Source of the DNA: Rossellomorea marisflavi
GTDB taxonomy: Bacteria; Bacillota; Bacilli; Bacillales; Bacillaceae_B
Assembly: GCF_022170785.1 (NCBI RefSeq)
Contig: NZ_CP081870.1
Location: forward strand, 1,786,001 to 1,850,000
DNA length: 64,000 bases
Direction of reading: 5' to 3'
Shown in pieces: positions 7,297 to 16,815 of the stretch. The position numbers and the translations under genes were made by a program. Every line of letters begins with the position of its first letter. The stretch's first letter is position 1. A model generated the notes under the pieces. It did not search any database. It was not told the DNA's origin and saw only the letters and a list, made by a program, of their open reading frames with translations.

Positions 7297-8916
7297 ATGG
7301 AATTGGAAAGCTTGGATATTCCAGCAATCAATCAGTTTGCTTCAAAGTATATGAAACAGGAAGAACCGGTCACTTCTTTCTTTCATTATAATATCAATGA
7401 ACAGGACGTCTTCAGCCGTCGCCTGGAAGACCTAGGGGAGAGAGAATTCCCTCGGGAAGGACTCGTAACGTGCATCGCTTCCTATATGGAATCGCTCCCA
7501 TCGTCCGATGCCGTAGAAGCATCCATGGGGAAATTAAAAAACGATGCCGTGGTCGTCGTTGCCGGCCAGCAGGCAGGGCTATTGACCGGTCCTCTCTATA
7601 CCATACATAAAATCGTGTCCGTCATCAGACTTGCCCGTGAGCAGGAACAAAAACTGAATCACCCTGTCGTCCCTGTCTTCTGGATTGCAGGGGAAGATCA
7701 TGACTATCAGGAAGTAAACCACATCTTCTTGGAACAGGACGGAAAAATTAAGAAGAATGGCTATCCGGAACAGGTCGTCGATAAGCGGATGACTTCCGAT
7801 GTCGAATATGATCCGGCAGTGATGAAAAACTGGATCTCATCCATACTTAAAGTGCTCGGGGAAACCGAGTTCACAGCTGGTCTTGCAGATGAGATGGACG
7901 GCCTTATCCGTGAAGGAGAAGATATCGTCACGTTTTTTGCCCGTTTCATCATGACCCTTTTCAAGGACTACGGGCTCTTGGTGATCGACTCTTCGTATGG
8001 CGCTTTAAGGAAGCTGGAGGCTCCATATTTCCGCCACCTTATCGAGAACAGCCGTGAAATCACAGATCAAGTACTTATGCAACAGAAAACCATCCAGGCG
8101 GAAGGTTTCAATACGCAGCTTGAGATTTCCAGCGATGCAGCGAACATCTTCTTGAATCTACAAAACGAACGTGCCTTGCTCGAGAGGGATGGTTCAGGAT
8201 TCAAAGATAAGAATAACGACTCCTTCTTCACCAAGGAAGAACTGCTGGGAATCCTCGATGATCAGCCGGGGAGATTGAGTAATAACGTCGTCACGAGACC
8301 CCTCATGCAGGAATGGCTATTCCCTACTTTGAGCTTTATTGGGGGACCTGGGGAAATCGCTTATTGGGGAGAACTGAAAAAGGCATTTGAATTCATGGGA
8401 ATGTATATGCCCCCTGTCATGCCGAGACTGAACATCACCATCCTTGAGCGGACGGTTGCCAAAAGGATTGAAGAACTTTCCCTTTCTTTGCAGGAGGTTG
8501 TAAGGAACGGAGTCAGTCATGTGCGAAATGAGTTCCTGGACAGTCTGAAGCCGAATGAACTCGAGGGAGAATTACAGGAAATCGAGACCTATCTGATGGC
8601 GAAGTATGAAGGCATCAAAAAAGAAGCGTCCGCTGTGGACAGCAACCTTGAGCCAATCGTCGATAAGAACCTTGAAATCCACCGGAAGCAATTCGAGTTC
8701 TTGCGAAAGCGGACGGAAAAATCCATTAGGGATAAGAATGAGCGACAGCTTTCCAGGTTCGATCTCATTGAGAATAGCATCAGGCCGAACGGCGGTCCCC
8801 AAGAGCGGACGCTGAATATCCTCTATTATATGAACAGATTTGGTCCGGATTTTGTTAACCGGCTCACCGATCTTCCTTTTACGTTCGACGGAACGCATAA
8901 AGTTGTCCACCTATAA
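7297..8916 (+). CDS. bshC: Putative cysteine ligase BshC (bacillithiol biosynthesis)
   Basis: A 539-residue BshC (YllA) protein. It is the last enzyme of bacillithiol synthesis and adds cysteine to glucosaminyl-malate. Conserved segments are GQQAGLLTGPLY (90-101) and FWIAGEDHDYQEVNH (128-142) in the Rossmann core. A long coiled-coil arm follows towards the C-terminus (about 390-490, rich in E and K). The length matches the family. The ATG at 7297 follows AAAAGGAG. It lies just before mraZ, as in other Bacilli, and has its own terminator. Confidence 0.95.
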   Translation: MELESLDIPAINQFASKYMKQEEPVTSFFHYNINEQDVFSRRLEDLGEREFPREGLVTCIASYMESLPSSDAVEASMGKLKNDAVVVVAGQQAGLLTGPLYTIHKIVSVIRLAREQEQKLNHPVVPVFWIAGEDHDYQEVNHIFLEQDGKIKKNGYPEQVVDKRMTSDVEYDPAVMKNWISSILKVLGETEFTAGLADEMDGLIREGEDIVTFFARFIMTLFKDYGLLVIDSSYGALRKLEAPYFRHLIENSREITDQVLMQQKTIQAEGFNTQLEISSDAANIFLNLQNERALLERDGSGFKDKNNDSFFTKEELLGILDDQPGRLSNNVVTRPLMQEWLFPTLSFIGGPGEIAYWGELKKAFEFMGMYMPPVMPRLNITILERTVAKRIEELSLSLQEVVRNGVSHVRNEFLDSLKPNELEGELQEIETYLMAKYEGIKKEASAVDSNLEPIVDKNLEIHRKQFEFLRKRTEKSIRDKNERQLSRFDLIENSIRPNGGPQERTLNILYYMNRFGPDFVNRLTDLPFTFDGTHKVVHL

Positions 8917-8944
8917 GGTATTTAGCGACACGTACCACCATAAA

Positions 8945-8987
8945 AGGATCGATTTCGCTTGAAACGGCGATTTCGGTCCTTTTTTTA
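8945..8987 (+). terminator. Terminator after bshC
   Basis: A 14-bp imperfect stem (AGGATCGATTTCGC with GCGATTTCGGTCCT) is followed by a T run. A flanking dyad (CACCATAAAAGGA at 8936 with its complement ending at 8992) extends it. Confidence 0.85.
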
Positions 8988-9070
8988 TGGTGTCTCTTGT
9001 CATGAAAACAGGGAAAAAAGAGATAGGTTTAGAGAGGAAATAATATGCAAGAAAAGAATATAGAAAAGAG

Positions 9071-9095
9071 TGGAGAAAAGTGGGGGGATGTGGTA
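9071..9095 (+). promoter_or_regulatory. MraZ box: direct TGG repeats upstream of mraZ
   Basis: TGGAG (9071), TGGGG (9081) and TGGTA (9091) are spaced exactly 10 nt apart. This is the TGGGN-N5 direct-repeat architecture described for MraZ operators, and it lies 31-55 nt before the mraZ start. It implies autoregulation of the dcw cluster by MraZ. The third repeat deviates from the consensus. Confidence 0.7.
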
Positions 9096-9125
9096 CATTT
9101 GTGATAGAAAGTGGGGGCAGTGCAT

Positions 9126-9557
9126 ATGTTCATGGGCGAATATCAACATAACATTGATACAAAAGGCCGTTTAATCGTACCTGCCAAGTTCAGGGACCAC
9201 CTTGGTGATGCGTTCGTCATCACACGCGGTCTCGATGAATGCCTGTTTGGTTATCCCATGGATGAATGGCGCGCACTCGAAGAAAAGCTCAAAGCCCTGC
9301 CGCTCACAAAAAAAGACGCCCGTGCCTTTACCCGTTTCTTCTTTTCAGGAGCCACGGAAAGCGAACTGGACAAAACCGGGCGCGTGAACATTCCCACCAC
9401 GCTTGTGAATTATGCAAAACTTGATAAAGAATGCGTTATATTGGGTGTTTCCAATCGAATCGAGATTTGGAGCAAAGCTATATGGGAAGACTATTTCACA
9501 CAGTCTGAAGATTCCTTTGCAGAACTTGCAGAGAATATGATCGGATTCGATATCTGA
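9126..9557 (+). CDS. mraZ: Transcriptional regulator MraZ
   Basis: A 143-residue protein with two SpoVT/AbrB-like swapped-hairpin domains (about 5-47 and 76-119). It begins [20 protein letters not shown], the family signature, and the second domain contains the matching [11 protein letters not shown]. The family forms a ring-shaped oligomer that binds the repeats upstream of its own gene and represses the division and cell-wall cluster. The ATG at 9126 gives the usual N-terminus and length; the upstream in-frame GTG codons lie in the ribosome-binding region. Confidence 0.97.
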   Translation: MFMGEYQHNIDTKGRLIVPAKFRDHLGDAFVITRGLDECLFGYPMDEWRALEEKLKALPLTKKDARAFTRFFFSGATESELDKTGRVNIPTTLVNYAKLDKECVILGVSNRIEIWSKAIWEDYFTQSEDSFAELAENMIGFDI

Positions 9558-9597
9558 TCCCCCACCACTAACAGTCGATTGGAAAGGTGAAACCAAC

Positions 9598-10533
9598 ATG
9601 TTTAAACACACGACCGTATTATTGAAAGAAACTGTAGATGGATTGAACATCCAGCCTGACGGCATCTACGTCGATTGCACCCTCGGGGGAGCGGGACACA
9701 GCGAATACCTTGCAGGGCAACTCTCCAGTCAAGGGCACCTGTACTGCTTCGACCAGGATGAAACGGCCATCGCACATGCCAAAGAAAAATTAGAAGCGTT
9801 TTCGGATCGCATCACATTCGTTCAATCCAATTTCAGAAATCTGAAAGCGGAACTTGCGAATCTGGATGTACATAATGTAGACGGGGTGCTATATGATCTT
9901 GGCGTATCTTCCCCGCAGCTGGACACGCCTGAACGAGGATTCAGCTACCATCATGATGCTCCACTGGATATGAGGATGGACCTTCAAGGTGAATTGAGTG
10001 CCTTCCATGTGGTGAATCACTGGTCCTTTGAAGATCTTGTCCGCATTTTCTACCGGTACGGAGAAGAGAAGTTTTCCAAGCAGATCGCCCGGAAAATTGA
10101 GGCGGCTCGCGAAAAGAAACCGATTGAAACCACCGGGGAATTGGTCGAACTGATCAAAGACGGGATTCCCGCGCCGGCAAGGCGCAAAGGCGGACACCCT
10201 GCCAAGCGTGTCTTCCAGGCAATCAGGATTGCCGTGAACGATGAGCTCGGTGCATTCGAAGATTCCCTTGAGCAGGCAATCGATATCCTCTCCCCTGGAG
10301 GAAGGGTCAGCGTCATCACCTTCCATTCCCTCGAAGATCGCATGTGTAAAACGATGTTCAAGGAAAAGGCTGCAGGACCGCAGCTTCCTCCCGGCTTACC
10401 CGTCATTCCAGAAGGGTACGAGCCTGAGTTGAAGCTGATCACACGAAAGCCGATCCTTCCTAGTGAAGACGAGCTCGAAATGAATAATAGGGCACGCTCT
10501 GCTAAGCTCCGTATAGCAGAAAAAAATAAATAA
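9598..10533 (+). CDS. rsmH: 16S rRNA (cytosine(1402)-N(4))-methyltransferase RsmH (MraW)
   Basis: A 311-residue SAM-dependent methyltransferase that modifies C1402 in the ribosomal P site. The SAM-binding loop is [10 protein letters not shown] (26-35). The [12 protein letters not shown] motif and the C-terminal [10 protein letters not shown] tail are characteristic. The ATG at 9598 follows GGAAAGGTGA. It is the second gene of the dcw cluster, 40 nt after mraZ. Confidence 0.97.
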   Translation: MFKHTTVLLKETVDGLNIQPDGIYVDCTLGGAGHSEYLAGQLSSQGHLYCFDQDETAIAHAKEKLEAFSDRITFVQSNFRNLKAELANLDVHNVDGVLYDLGVSSPQLDTPERGFSYHHDAPLDMRMDLQGELSAFHVVNHWSFEDLVRIFYRYGEEKFSKQIARKIEAAREKKPIETTGELVELIKDGIPAPARRKGGHPAKRVFQAIRIAVNDELGAFEDSLEQAIDILSPGGRVSVITFHSLEDRMCKTMFKEKAAGPQLPPGLPVIPEGYEPELKLITRKPILPSEDELEMNNRARSAKLRIAEKNK

Positions 10534-10570
10534 AAAATAGAAAAAAGATTGAATAATGGGAGGGATCACC

Positions 10571-10930
10571 TTGAGTAACTTAGCTAGAAATTATCAAACA
10601 CAACCGATCGAGACAAGTGCACAACCAAAACCGAAACGCCTGCGTGAGGGAAGGACATCCGTCATCACTCCCGGAGAAAAAATCCTTCTAGCAGCGTTCG
10701 CCATCATGTTCTGCTTCTTCGCAGTGAAAATCGTATCGAATGAAGCGTCCATCTATCAGGTGAATCGGGAACTGCAAGTAGCCGAGGGCGTCATCGATAA
10801 GCAGGAAAAAGCGAACACGGATCTCAAGATCCAGGTAAGTGAACTGAGTGCATATGACCGCATCCTTGATAAAGCGAAAGAGTTGGGTCTCAACTTGAAA
10901 GATAAGAATGTCAAGGTAGTGGAAGAATGA
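10571..10930 (+). CDS. ftsL: Cell division protein FtsL
   Basis: A 119-residue bitopic division protein. A basic cytoplasmic tail (about 1-35) precedes one membrane segment (about 41-60) and an extracytoplasmic coiled coil. The end, LGLNLKDKNVKVVEE, is typical of Bacillus FtsL. FtsL works with DivIC and DivIB in divisome assembly. A TTG start at 10571 is preferred because GGGAGGG lies 6 nt upstream and the product then begins MSNLA as in B. subtilis; an ATG at 10556 would overlap that site. The stop overlaps the pbpB start by 4 nt. Confidence 0.93.
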   Translation: MSNLARNYQTQPIETSAQPKPKRLREGRTSVITPGEKILLAAFAIMFCFFAVKIVSNEASIYQVNRELQVAEGVIDKQEKANTDLKIQVSELSAYDRILDKAKELGLNLKDKNVKVVEE

Positions 10931-13110
10931 TGAAAAAAAGATCCAGCATGAACATCGGAGCAGCCATCCTATTCGGGATATTCGGACTGCTCTTTTTTAT
11001 CATTATGGTCCGATTCGTCACGATTCAGGTCACGGGTGAAGTCGACGGGAAGGCCCTGACGGCAGAAGCTGCGAAGAAATACATAAAGGGTCACATCCTC
11101 GAGGCCAAGAGGGGATCGATTTACGACAATAATGGGGACGTGATCGCAGAAGACACTTCCGCCTATACGCTAGTCGCGGTCCTGGATTCACAGGTTACCA
11201 CTGACCCGAAAAAGCCGAAGCACGTTACAGATCCGGAAAAAACGGCTGAAATCCTATCCCGGTATATTGATATGGATAAAAGCGAAATTTACAAGAAGTT
11301 GAATCAAAAAGGTGAAAAAGCTCCCTATCAGGTCGAGTTCGGCTCTGCGGGAAGAGACATCTCCCATCAGCAGATGCTCGAGATCAAAGAGGAAGATCTG
11401 CCTGGCATAACCTTCCGGAAAGAATCGAAACGATTTTACCCGAATGGAACGTTTTCGTCCCATCTGATCGGATTTGCACAGAAGAAAGATGAAGAAAGTT
11501 CTGAGACCACGGGAATGATGGGGGTGGAGAAGAGCTTCAATGATATTCTAAGCGGTACAAACGGCTCGGTGCAGTATAAGAGTGATGTTTGGGGATATCT
11601 CCTCCCGAATTCTGAAGAGCATGTCACCCCTCCGAAAGACGGAGACGATATTTATCTGACGCTGGACAAGAAGGTGCAGACGTTCCTTGAAGAGGCCATG
11701 AGTCAAGTCGAGACAGAATACAAGCCTAAAAAGATGTTCGCCATCGTCTCTGACCCTAAAACGGGCAAGATCCTTGCCATGACCCAGCGGCCAACCTTCC
11801 ATCCCGATGACAGGGAAGGTCTGTTGAACAACTGGACCAATACGATCGTGGAAGAGACCTTCGAACCTGGTTCCACGTTCAAGTCGTATTCCCTCGCGGC
11901 AGCAGTCAATGAAGGGAAATTCAATCCGGATGAACTCTATGAATCTGGTAAGTACTATGTGGACAAAGTTCCGCAGCCGATCAAAGACTATAATTACGGG
12001 AACGGATGGGGAACCATCTCGTACCTCGAGGGAGTCCAGCACTCGTCCAATGTGGCGTTTGCGAACCTCCTTGATAAGCTTGGATTCGAAACATTCGGAA
12101 ACTACCTGAATGATTTCGGCTTCGGAAAACCTACCGGGGTGGGGCTGCCGAATGAGGCAGAAGGTTCGATTCTGTATCACTACCCCATCGAGAAGTATAC
12201 GACCATCTTTGGCCAGGGGACGACCGTGACTCCCCTCCAGATGATTCAGGCGGAGTCCGCCATCGCCAATGACGGAAAGATGATGAAACCGTATGTCATC
12301 TCCAAAGTGGTAGACCCGAATACGAATAAAGTGGTCAAAGAAACAAAACCGGAAGTTGCCGGAAACCCGATCACAAAGGAATCTGCCCAGAAAACGAGGG
12401 AGTACTTGGAAACCACCGTTACGTCTCCTGAAGGAACCGGAGCAAGATTCGCACTGGATGATTACCGGGTATCGGGGAAATCAGGGACTGCACAAATCCC
12501 TGATCCGGCGACGGGAAGATACAAATCCGGCGCAACGAATAACTATCTCTTCTCCTTCATGGGCATGGCGCCTGCAGATGATCCCGAGCTGATCGTCTAT
12601 GTCGGAATTCAAGAGCCGCAGCTGAAGGAAGGGGAAATCGGTTCCGATCCAGTAGCGGCCGTCTTCAAACCGGTCATGCAGAACAGTTTGAAGTACCTGA
12701 ACATCAAGCCTCAGGAGAAGGTGACACTGAAGAAATCATCGCTGCCGGATGTAAAGGACCTTTCGGTGAAAGAAGCAAAGGCGGAGCTTGAAAAAGCAGG
12801 AGTCGAACCGATCATTCTTGGAAAAGGAAGCACGGTGACGAAACAGTCGCCGCCTTCTGGTGACAAGATCCTTGAAGGGGAGCGGGTCATCATTAAAACC
12901 GACGGAGAAACGCCCCTCCCAGACATGACGGGTTGGTCCATCAGGGACGTTTTCAAAGTCGCAGGTTTGACCGACCTGAAACTGAAGGTCGAAGGCAATG
13001 GCTATGTGGTCAAACAAAGCATCAAAGCGGGGACCAAGGTGAAAGAAGGCCAAGCCCTGGAAGTAACATTCAAGACGCCTCAAGAACAGATGGAAAAGAA
13101 AAAAGAATAA
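10927..13110 (+). CDS. pbpB: Penicillin-binding protein 2B, septal transpeptidase
   Basis: A 727-residue class B penicillin-binding protein that cross-links septal peptidoglycan with an FtsW-type partner. It has an N-terminal membrane anchor (about 10-30), a dimerisation domain, and a transpeptidase domain with STFK (S316, K319), SSN (373-375) and KSGT (518-521), all intact. Two PASTA domains follow (about 605-720). The start overlaps ftsL (ATGA), implying coupling. A second ATG at 10930 is an equally possible start. Confidence 0.96.
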   Translation: MMKKRSSMNIGAAILFGIFGLLFFIIMVRFVTIQVTGEVDGKALTAEAAKKYIKGHILEAKRGSIYDNNGDVIAEDTSAYTLVAVLDSQVTTDPKKPKHVTDPEKTAEILSRYIDMDKSEIYKKLNQKGEKAPYQVEFGSAGRDISHQQMLEIKEEDLPGITFRKESKRFYPNGTFSSHLIGFAQKKDEESSETTGMMGVEKSFNDILSGTNGSVQYKSDVWGYLLPNSEEHVTPPKDGDDIYLTLDKKVQTFLEEAMSQVETEYKPKKMFAIVSDPKTGKILAMTQRPTFHPDDREGLLNNWTNTIVEETFEPGSTFKSYSLAAAVNEGKFNPDELYESGKYYVDKVPQPIKDYNYGNGWGTISYLEGVQHSSNVAFANLLDKLGFETFGNYLNDFGFGKPTGVGLPNEAEGSILYHYPIEKYTTIFGQGTTVTPLQMIQAESAIANDGKMMKPYVISKVVDPNTNKVVKETKPEVAGNPITKESAQKTREYLETTVTSPEGTGARFALDDYRVSGKSGTAQIPDPATGRYKSGATNNYLFSFMGMAPADDPELIVYVGIQEPQLKEGEIGSDPVAAVFKPVMQNSLKYLNIKPQEKVTLKKSSLPDVKDLSVKEAKAELEKAGVEPIILGKGSTVTKQSPPSGDKILEGERVIIKTDGETPLPDMTGWSIRDVFKVAGLTDLKLKVEGNGYVVKQSIKAGTKVKEGQALEVTFKTPQEQMEKKKE

Positions 13111-13123
13111 GGTACGAAATATG

Positions 13124-13153
13124 GGGATCTGCCGAAGCCGGCGGGTCCCTTTT
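13124..13153 (+). terminator. Terminator between pbpB and spoVD
   Basis: GGGATCTGCCG (13124-13134) pairs with CGGCGGGTCCC (13139-13149) around the tetraloop AAGC, with two G-U pairs, and TTTT follows. It separates vegetative pbpB transcription from the sporulation gene spoVD. Confidence 0.85.
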
Positions 13154-13182
13154 ATTCTATGAACCGATTCGGAAATTATGGA

Positions 13183-13211
13183 ACATACGTCCGATGGTCC
13201 AAGCATATAAT
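13183..13211 (+). promoter_or_regulatory. Candidate sigma-E promoter of spoVD
   Basis: CATATAAT at 13204-13211 matches the sigma-E -10 consensus CATACAnT at seven of eight positions. ACATACG at 13183-13189, 14 nt upstream, is a partial match to the -35 consensus. B. subtilis spoVD is transcribed by sigma-E, and the element sits just after the pbpB terminator and 31 nt before the spoVD start. Confidence 0.45.
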
Positions 13212-13242
13212 GGAACGAGCCATAGAAGGGGAGGTTCCATTA

Positions 13243-15159
13243 GTGAAGAGAGTATCGAATGTAACAGTGAGGAAGCGTCTGGCCATTGCACTTATTGCAG
13301 GGATCCTGATCTTCTCCATCATTGATGTGAGACTCGGGTACGTCCAGTTTTTCAAAGGGGACTGGCTCACGGGCCTTGCGAAGGATTCATGGAGCCGGAA
13401 TATTCCGTTCCAGCCTGAGCGCGGTAAGATCCTTGATCGAAACGGTGTGGAGCTGGCGGCAAATCAAAGCGCCCCCACCATATTTGTCGTACCGAGACAA
13501 ATCACCGAACCGAAAGAAACAGCAGAGAAGCTTGCAGCCACTCTTAATATTTCCGTTGAGGCCGCATATAAATATGTAACACAGAAGGCAAATATGGTCT
13601 TGATCAAAGAAGCAAGGAAACTATCTTATGATAAAGCGAAGGAAGTACGTGATATGAACTTGAAAGGGGTTTACCTAGGGGAGGATTCAAAAAGATATTA
13701 CCCGTATGGAAGCTACCTTTCACATGTATTAGGGTTTGCTGGTATTGATAATCAGGGCCTGATGGGGCTTGAATTATCCTATGATGAGGAGCTCAGCGGG
13801 GAAAAGGGATACGTGAAGTTCTTTTCTGATGCCAAAGGGAAGCGGATGCCGGATATGGCGGATGACTTCGAAAAGCCTGACAATGGACTTGATCTGAAAC
13901 TCACCATTGATACCAAAGTACAGACGATCGTCGAGCGGGAGCTGGATATCGCGCAGGAGACGTATGATCCGGATGGGATCATTGCCATTGCCATGAACCC
14001 TAAAAGTGGTGAAATCCTCGCCATGTCAAGCCGTCCCACTTTTGATCCCGCCAACTTCAAAAACGTGCCGCAGGAAGTCTATAACCGGAACCTGCCGATC
14101 TGGAGTACGTATGAGCCCGGTTCCACATTTAAAATCATCACCCTTGCAGCTGCTTTGGAAGAGAAGAAGGTGGATCTTCATAAAGATACATTCCATGATC
14201 CAGGTCATGTAGAGGTTGCAGGGTCCACGCTTCACTGCTGGAAGCGGGGGGGACATGGGACACAGACATTCCTGGAAGTGGTCCAGAACTCGTGTAACCC
14301 CGGTTTTGTCGAACTTGGGGAACGGCTGGGGAAAGAGAAGCTGTTCGAATACATCGATGATTTTGGATTTGGACAGAAGACAGGAATCGATCTTCAGGGA
14401 GAAGGAAAAGGGTTGCTCTTCAATCTGGATCGCGTAGGCCCGGTGGAGCAGGCGACAACTGCATTCGGCCAGGGTGTTGCCGTCACGCCCATCCAGCAGG
14501 TGGCCGCTGTAGCCGCTGCGGTGAATGGTGGGACACTCTATCAACCGTTCATAGCTAAAGAACTGGTAGACCCGAAGACGGGTGAAGTAGTGATGAGGAA
14601 GACCCCTGAGGCGAAGAGGAAGGTCATATCGGAAGATACATCGAAACAGATAAGGGAAGCACTTGAAAGTGTCGTTGCTCTCGGTACGGGAGGGAAGGCA
14701 TTCGTAGAAGGATATCGTGTCGGTGGCAAGACAGGTACGGCACAGAAAGCCAAAGACGGAAAGTATCTGGAAAATAACCATATCGTATCTTTCATGGGTG
14801 TCGCACCGATGGATGATCCGGAAATCGTCGTGTATGTGGCCGTCGACAATCCGAAAGGCACCGTGCAATTCGGTGGGGTCGTGGCCGCGCCGATTGCGGG
14901 AAGTATCATCGGGGACAGCTTGGAGGCGATGGGCGTGCCGAAGAGAAAGGATCAAATCGAGAAGAAGATGACATGGCTGGATGTCCCGCTCATCAAGACA
15001 CCAGAGCTCGTCGGTTTATCAAAGAGTGAACTCCAGGAGCAGCTTGTGAATTTGAAGCTCGAAGTGAGCGGTGAGGGGGACCATGTCGTGAGTCAGTCAC
15101 CGGACCCTGGCGTCAAGATCAAAGAGGGATCGACAGTAAGGGTTCAGATGTCTGAATAA
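13243..15159 (+). CDS. spoVD: Sporulation-specific penicillin-binding protein SpoVD
   Basis: A 638-residue class B penicillin-binding protein needed for spore cortex peptidoglycan; B. subtilis SpoVD is 645 residues. The membrane anchor is at about 12-32. The catalytic motifs are STFK (S294, K297), SCN (350-352) and KTGT (496-499). A single PASTA domain closes the protein (about 580-638). The GTG at 13243 is chosen because AGGGGAGG lies 9 nt upstream and the product begins MKRVSNVTVRKR as in B. subtilis; an earlier ATG at 13159 lies in the promoter region. Its partner should be SpoVE, encoded downstream. Confidence 0.95.
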   Translation: MKRVSNVTVRKRLAIALIAGILIFSIIDVRLGYVQFFKGDWLTGLAKDSWSRNIPFQPERGKILDRNGVELAANQSAPTIFVVPRQITEPKETAEKLAATLNISVEAAYKYVTQKANMVLIKEARKLSYDKAKEVRDMNLKGVYLGEDSKRYYPYGSYLSHVLGFAGIDNQGLMGLELSYDEELSGEKGYVKFFSDAKGKRMPDMADDFEKPDNGLDLKLTIDTKVQTIVERELDIAQETYDPDGIIAIAMNPKSGEILAMSSRPTFDPANFKNVPQEVYNRNLPIWSTYEPGSTFKIITLAAALEEKKVDLHKDTFHDPGHVEVAGSTLHCWKRGGHGTQTFLEVVQNSCNPGFVELGERLGKEKLFEYIDDFGFGQKTGIDLQGEGKGLLFNLDRVGPVEQATTAFGQGVAVTPIQQVAAVAAAVNGGTLYQPFIAKELVDPKTGEVVMRKTPEAKRKVISEDTSKQIREALESVVALGTGGKAFVEGYRVGGKTGTAQKAKDGKYLENNHIVSFMGVAPMDDPEIVVYVAVDNPKGTVQFGGVVAAPIAGSIIGDSLEAMGVPKRKDQIEKKMTWLDVPLIKTPELVGLSKSELQEQLVNLKLEVSGEGDHVVSQSPDPGVKIKEGSTVRVQMSE

Positions 15160-15165
15160 GGAACG

Positions 15166-15206
15166 GCCGGACTTTTTAAGGGATTCCTGTGAAAGTCCGG
15201 CGTTTT
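15166..15206 (+). terminator. Terminator after spoVD
   Basis: GCCGGACTTT (15166-15175) and AAAGTCCGGC (15192-15201) form a perfect 10-bp stem, followed by GTTTT. It lies directly after the spoVD stop. Confidence 0.85.
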
Positions 15207-15352
15207 CGCGTCAAGTCTACTGTGTTTGATCGGACGGGAAATCGATAGAAAACGAGATGAACCACGAACTAAGTGAAAAGGTTGATAGCTTTCAGTCGTT
15301 TTTTTTTGTAAAATATATAAAGGTTGCTTTCTGCCTGTTAGGAGTTGAAAAG

Positions 15353-16813
15353 ATGAGATTGCACACAATGCTTGAAGTACTACCGTTTTTCACAGTACAG
15401 GGTGAAGGGGATCCATCTATTTCGAATATTGTGAATCACCATAAGGATGTTAAGAAAGGCGATTTATTCATCTGTATCAATGGTCTTGAAATCGACAGCC
15501 ACTCCCTCGTCATGGAAGCGGAGCGGAACGGGGCTGCCGCGGTGCTGGCGGAGAAGGAAGTGAAGACAGGATTACCGGTCGTAATTGTTCCAGACACTAG
15601 GAAAGCCTTGGCCATCCTCTCTGATTATTTCTTCAAGCAGCCGTCCCACCGTTTATTGCTTGTCGGGGTAACGGGAACAAACGGCAAAACCACCACGACC
15701 CATCTGATTGAACAGATCTATGCAGGTTCCGGTCTTACCACCGGCTTGATCGGCACGCTGCATATCAAAGTGGGGGATGTACTTCAAAAAAGCCGGAACA
15801 CGACACCGGATAGCCTTACACTACAAAGGACCTTCAAGGACTTCGTGGACAAAGGCGTACAATCAGCTATCATGGAGGTCTCTTCTCATGCGCTGGACCA
15901 GGGAAGGGTGCACGGATGTGATTTTGACATCGCGGTCTTTACCAATCTCACCCAGGATCATCTGGATTATCACCGCTCCATGGATGAGTATCGGAACGCA
16001 AAGGGCCTGCTTTTTTCACAATTGGGGAATACGTATTTTAAAAAATCACCGAAGTATGCGATTATTAACAGGGACGATGAAACGGCGGAATACTATATCA
16101 AATCCACCGCGGCCCACGTTTTCACCTATGGATTGACCGAAGAAGCTGATTTTTATGCGAAAGATATCTCCTTTAGGGCATCGGGCACCTCATTCACCAT
16201 GGTGACTCCTTTCGGTACGGAGAAGCTTTCAATCAGCATCCCGGGGCTGTTCAATGTCTATAATGCACTCGCTGCCGTTGCCTCATCTTCTGCTGCCGGC
16301 ATACCCTTGGCTGAAAGCGCAAGGATCCTAAGTGGGGCGACGGGAGTGAGGGGTAGATTCGAAACGATTTCTGCCGGACAGGAATTCAGTGTAATCGTGG
16401 ATTATGCTCATACCCCGGATGGATTGAAAAATGTCCTGGAGACGATCCGTTCCATTACAAAAGGAAAAATCATCGTCATTGTCGGGTGCGGTGGCGACAG
16501 GGATAAGATCAAAAGACCGATCATGGCTGAAATCGCCTGCGAGTATGGGGATTTTGCCATCTTTACATCTGATAATCCCCGTGGAGAAGATCCGATGCAG
16601 ATCTTGAAGGATATGGAATCCGGGGTATTCGGTAAAGAGTATGTCATGATCGAAGAACGTAAGGAAGCCATCCGCCGCGGTATTGCCATGGCTTCAGGCG
16701 ATGATGTGGTATTGATTGCCGGAAAGGGCCACGAAACCTATCAGATCATCGGGTCCCAGGTGTATGAATTCGATGATCGCGAAGTGGCGAAGCTCATCAT
16801 CAAGGGGGAATAG
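15353..16813 (+). CDS. murE: UDP-N-acetylmuramoyl-tripeptide synthetase MurE (meso-diaminopimelate adding)
   Basis: A 486-residue Mur ligase adding the third amino acid to the peptidoglycan precursor. The ATP loop is GTNGKT (108-113, K112). The DNPR motif at 407-410 marks specificity for meso-diaminopimelate over lysine. The IAGKGHETYQ segment near the end is typical. The ATG at 15353 follows TTAGGAG and gives the length of the B. subtilis enzyme; a longer in-frame reading from 15257 lacks a ribosome-binding site. Confidence 0.97.
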   Translation: MRLHTMLEVLPFFTVQGEGDPSISNIVNHHKDVKKGDLFICINGLEIDSHSLVMEAERNGAAAVLAEKEVKTGLPVVIVPDTRKALAILSDYFFKQPSHRLLLVGVTGTNGKTTTTHLIEQIYAGSGLTTGLIGTLHIKVGDVLQKSRNTTPDSLTLQRTFKDFVDKGVQSAIMEVSSHALDQGRVHGCDFDIAVFTNLTQDHLDYHRSMDEYRNAKGLLFSQLGNTYFKKSPKYAIINRDDETAEYYIKSTAAHVFTYGLTEEADFYAKDISFRASGTSFTMVTPFGTEKLSISIPGLFNVYNALAAVASSSAAGIPLAESARILSGATGVRGRFETISAGQEFSVIVDYAHTPDGLKNVLETIRSITKGKIIVIVGCGGDRDKIKRPIMAEIACEYGDFAIFTSDNPRGEDPMQILKDMESGVFGKEYVMIEERKEAIRRGIAMASGDDVVLIAGKGHETYQIIGSQVYEFDDREVAKLIIKGE

Positions 16814-16815
16814 GC

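Noticed and set aside
14026..14955. A 309-codon antisense frame inside spoVD
   Set aside because: It is a shadow of the codon bias of spoVD; no start context or family motif, and spoVD is clearly coding.
15282..15319. TTGATA followed by TAAAAT or TATATA before murE as a sigma-A promoter
   Set aside because: The spacers are 21 and 26 nt, outside the normal range, and I found no reason for an activator here.
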